DNA from: Theobroma cacao
Lineage: Eukaryota > Streptophyta > Magnoliopsida > Malvales > Malvaceae
DNA: 64,000 nucleotides
Assembly: GCF_000208745.1 (NCBI RefSeq)
Contig: NC_030858.1
Location: forward strand, 8,265,588-8,329,587
Direction: 5' to 3'
Shown: in pieces, positions 60,562 to 64,000 of the stretch
Position numbering within the stretch: the stretch's first letter is position 1
Layout: each line of letters starts with the position of its first letter
Notes under the pieces: model-generated
Told to the model about the DNA's origin: nothing
The model's input: only the letters and a program-made list of their open reading frames with translations
The model's database searches: none
Program-made: the position numbers and the translations under genes

Positions 60562-63500
60562 ATGGGGGTGGATTATTATAATATATTGAAGGTGAACAAG
60601 AATGCAACAGATGATGATCTCAAAAAATCATACAGGAGATTGGCAATGAAATGGCATCCCGACAAGAACCCAAACAACAAGAAGGAAGCTGAAGCCAAAT
60701 TCAAGCAGATCTCTGAGGCCTATGAGGCAAGTCTTTCCTTGTTTTGCTTCTCTCTTTTAATTGTCAACTTAAGAAAAAGAATGGAATCCATTTATTTTAC
60801 TTTTTGTCTCTCCATATATTTGATTATGGTATTTGCCTAGAAAGAAACTACGATGATGCTGATTCTATTTTAGTTAAGAAGAGGTGTTAAAATGAATGAA
60901 TGTTAATGGAGGAAGGCCTGATGTATTTGCTGCAAATGATAGGTAGTGCTTACACAAGGAAAAAGTGAGATAAAGTTTGTCCAAACCGGCTTCAATCTTC
61001 GAATCTGATAGCTAGCTATTAAATAGTATTAGGCATGTAAAAGTGCGTTCTTGGTCACCAAAGGGAATTAGAGCTTAGAATAAGAAAGTAATGAATAAGA
61101 ATAGAAAGGGGCATAGAATAAGAAATTAAATGCATTTGCAGAAACTATATGATGTAACAGGAAGACATAGCTGCTTTCTAAGCTCTTTCCAGATTGCAGT
61201 TTTAACATGTTGTTTTCAGGCCAAAAGAGATATTGTAATGCTAATTAGTGCAGATTCTTCAAATGGGACAGAATTAGGTTTAGACTTGAGTTATCTTAAA
61301 CTACTCCCCGTAACCTGGGGTCAACTATTGCAACTTTATAATTTTGTTTAGAATTTAATATTGGTTTTGTAAAGATTTTCTTACCTCTAGATATGGGTCT
61401 CAAACAAGGTGTCTTATTCTCTTTCTTCTGTGCTGCTTATGACTTGTCTTTTGCCTTAATCTAGTCTCTCCAACTACAATAATATTCTAGGTTGCTGTTG
61501 CCAGATTAATGCAGCTGTTAAAGGCTTTGTATCTGTGAATGTTCAGTAGTTCAAAGATTTCTGAAGCTATGATAAGTTTAATTGTAATCCTATCCTGACT
61601 TGGATTTTCAGCTACTTCGTTCTAAGCTTTTGCAGCTTTTTTCCTTCCTTTTTTTTCTCATGGCTTAAATTTTTAAAACAATTGAACCAAATTATAACTA
61701 ATCTGATTGTCCTATTCTAGATTAATTAGGAGGGATTTACTTACGTGATTATGTGCTTTAACATTTCTTTCTAAAACTGTTTTAGCTTCTAAACTATTGT
61801 TGATTTCTTACTATCTTATTAACTGGATTAGTTAATAGTCAAATTTGAGTTCCTAGAATTTATTTTATTTTAATCATCGGAAATTAATAGAGAGGTGTTA
61901 GGGTGTCTGGCTTCAAACCTGAACCTGGTGCATACCATAGGGGCTGGTTACCTCCAAGACAAAGGGTGGTTCACCCTAGAATAGGTTGTGCTTACTGCAA
62001 CCTGAATTTCTTGTTTATTTTGAAGACTAATTACACCAAACATGTGCCTAAATGGCACACAATAGGTTTAAATTCCAACTTCTCCTGCATCACTATGGGC
62101 AGCATTGAGAGAGGTAAGAGTTGGTTTTAATCATCTCCTGAGATCCCTAGTTATTAAATATTCAACATCCAAGAATTTAATTATAACTTCCTTGCGTCCT
62201 GACAGAATTAAAGGAGTCACTTGTGCTACAATCTGTTGCTCTAAATTACTACTCATGATCATGGTGTCCATGTTGTCATATTGGAACCTTTTCTTTATAA
62301 AAATGGAAAAAGTAAGATGTCACATGGAGAATTAAGCTAATTTTGTGATTCAGGTCCTGAGTGACCCTCAAAAAAGAGCAGTTTATGATCAGTATGGTGA
62401 AGAAGGCTTGAAAGACATGCCACCACCAGGCAGCAGCGGACCATCATTTGGAAATGGCACTGGTGGTCTAAATGGGTTTAATCCTAGGAATGCGGAGGAC
62501 ATCTTTGCAGAGTTCTTTGGGAGTAGTCCTTTTGGATTTGGGTCATCAGGACCTGGTAGGTCTTCAAGATTCCATTCTGATGGAGGGATGTATGGAGGAT
62601 TTGGTTCGACTGACAACATTTTTCGAACTTACAGTGAGGGGACTGTACCCAGGAAACCTCCCCCAGTTGAGAGCAAATTGCCTTGCAGCCTTGAGGAGCT
62701 TTACACTGGATCAACGAGGAAGATGAAGATTTCTAGAACTGTTGTCAATTCGGCTGGGTATGAACATTCATCTCAGAACCATGCTTGTCCTGCTCTATTC
62801 CTTTTTCTTATTAAATCTCCTACCATAAGCTTTTGCTTTCTGAATTTGATTTTGCATATATGCCAACATTTTAATCTAGAAACACCCTATGTCATCATCA
62901 ATGGTTCTCAAGTTCCCAAGTTTCGAACAATATTATGCATGACCCATTATTGGATTTTCTTGATTGAATTTCCCAGAAAATATAGTTTTGTGCTCCAAGG
63001 ATGGAACTGATGAAATTCTATAGTTGAAACTTTCATCAAAGATGGACGCTTTCTATGTACCTTTTCTTCTGCAGGTTGACAGAAAGCATGCATTTAACCT
63101 ATTTATGGAACTAAAGAGGGAAAAAGAAAGAAAAAAGTTTCAAACTGTATGTTGGTAGACAAATTTATTGTTTCTTTCATGGTTTGCGTTTTTTGTTTTC
63201 CTTGCATGTATTTCTTTTTCATGCTGAAATCTATTTATTGTTGTGATAGTGGCATCATTATTGGTTGCTTTATATCTACAGCAAGCTAGAGTTTCTATCT
63301 TTAATCTCACTGATTGAATAATAATTTGTAAACTTATAGGCGGCAAGTACAGGAAACAGAAATATTAACCATTGATGTGAAGCCAGGGTGGAAGAAAGGA
63401 ACGAAGATTACTTTCCCAGATAAAGGGAATGAGCAACCAAATCAGCTTCCAGCAGACCTTGTATTTGTCATTGATGAGAAACCCCATGATTTTTACAAAA

Positions 63501-63778
63501 GAGATGGCAACGACCTTGTTGTCAACCAAAGGGTGTCACTAGCAGAGGCACTTGGGGGCACAACGGTAAATCTCGTTACTCTGGATGGGCGTAGTTTGTC
63601 ATTGCCTGTGACCGATATTATCAGCCCTGGTTATGAACTTGTTGTTGCCAGGGAAGGAATGCCTATAGCAAAGGAGCCTGGTAATAGAGGTGATCTTAGA
63701 ATCAAATTTGAGGTGAAGTTCCCGACAAGGTTGACTCCAGAGCAACGAGCCGGACTCAAACGTGCTCTAGGGGGTTGA
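60562..63778 (+). CDS. Type II DnaJ/HSP40 co-chaperone (DNAJB-like)
   Basis: Exons 60562-60726, 62354-62757 and 63340-63778 join in phase to 335 residues. The N-terminal J domain has [20 protein letters not shown] and the HPD motif at residues 32-34, which stimulates Hsp70 ATPase. A Gly/Phe-rich linker follows, with [13 protein letters not shown] and GGMYGGFGS. There is no CXXCXGXG zinc domain, which makes it type II. The two-part peptide-binding C-terminal domain has [50 protein letters not shown] and [16 protein letters not shown]. No C-terminal CaaX box is present, so it is soluble, probably cytosolic or nuclear. Intron 1 starts GCAAGT rather than GT and ends TTCAG, a GC-AG intron. The length matches plant DNAJB13-like proteins. 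Confidence 0.95.
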
Positions 63779-64000
63779 AGTAGGAAGTATTCCATATGTA
63801 CCAAAACCATTATTTCCAGGCAGGACTTAAACACCGAAGCTGTCTCTGTTAGAGTAATTGACTGGCATCTTCAACAGGGAGAGTTACCTTGCCTGTGTAT
63901 CATAGTTTACCGCCCGATCATCGTGTTGGGTACATTGAACTTGCCTCAATCAGTATCTTCCAACTCCTTTTGGCCAAAAAATATCCCACCCCCGTCACCT
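63779..64000 (+). other. 3' UTR of the DnaJ gene
   Basis: This is sequence after the TGA at 63776-63778. No poly(A) signal is seen before the window ends, so the transcript probably extends beyond it. Confidence 0.5.

Noticed and set aside
61903..62335. Two small frames in DnaJ intron 1
   Set aside because: No similarity that I recognise, and they lie inside an intron defined by the coding junction. The [18 protein letters not shown] segment is short and unsupported.
1..64000. tRNA, rRNA and other structured RNA genes
   Set aside because: I looked for tRNA A- and B-box pairs and rRNA blocks and found no convincing candidate; the group II fragment is an organelle relic. A covariance-model scan would be needed to exclude small RNAs.

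Overview
The window is nuclear DNA from a flowering plant, almost certainly a eudicot. It is AT-rich, has spliced genes with GT-AG introns, plant-type LTR retrotransposons, Mutator-like transposons and a P-class PPR gene, and it encodes chloroplast proteins. The proteins resemble rosid (perhaps Malvales) orthologues by eye, but the species cannot be fixed from sequence alone.

Positions 1 to about 24,500 are a nested transposon graveyard. An old copia remnant (1202-2254) abuts the 3' part of a long Ty3/gypsy LTR (1-1201). A Mutator-like element (about 2849-9279) with a decayed MURA-type transposase was hit twice. One hit left a 2.8-kb solo LTR (3341-6135) with a perfect 5-bp target duplication. 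The other is a Tekay/Del-like chromovirus on the minus strand (9280-18859) that cuts the transposase inside its SWIM zinc finger. The chromovirus has a full 2.96-kb 3' LTR, a broken gag-pol and a 5' LTR truncated at 18859. Beyond it lie unidentified exon-like scraps, a 0.76-kb non-autonomous Mutator-like element (20936-21694) and a short degraded copia element (22328-24539).

Positions about 24,600 to 64,000 are a gene-rich arm with five protein genes. TIC236 (25170-44063, +, 23 coding exons) encodes a TamB-like bridge of the chloroplast protein-import machinery. It converges on a PPD5-like gene (44932-48689, -), which encodes a thylakoid-lumen PsbP-domain protein with a twin-arginine signal. 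PPD5 is head-to-head with a CID5-like gene (50544-53673, +) carrying PAM2 and CUE motifs; from memory the Arabidopsis orthologues are also neighbours. Next come an intronless PPR gene (54776-56938, +) and a type II DnaJ/HSP40 gene (60562-63778, +) whose first intron is GC-AG. Between the last two sit an organelle-derived fragment with a group II intron domain V and a poly(A)-tailed LINE 3' end. Two more Mutator-like non-autonomous elements occupy the CID5 intron.

The genes do not form one pathway, although TIC236 and PPD5 both serve the chloroplast. I see no evidence for a wholly new biological system. The most interesting non-routine signals are the Mutator-like family with shared ends and hairpin-rich GC cores, the 83-nt intron-like insert in the chromovirus pol, the group II intron relic, and the duplicated splice acceptor in TIC236.
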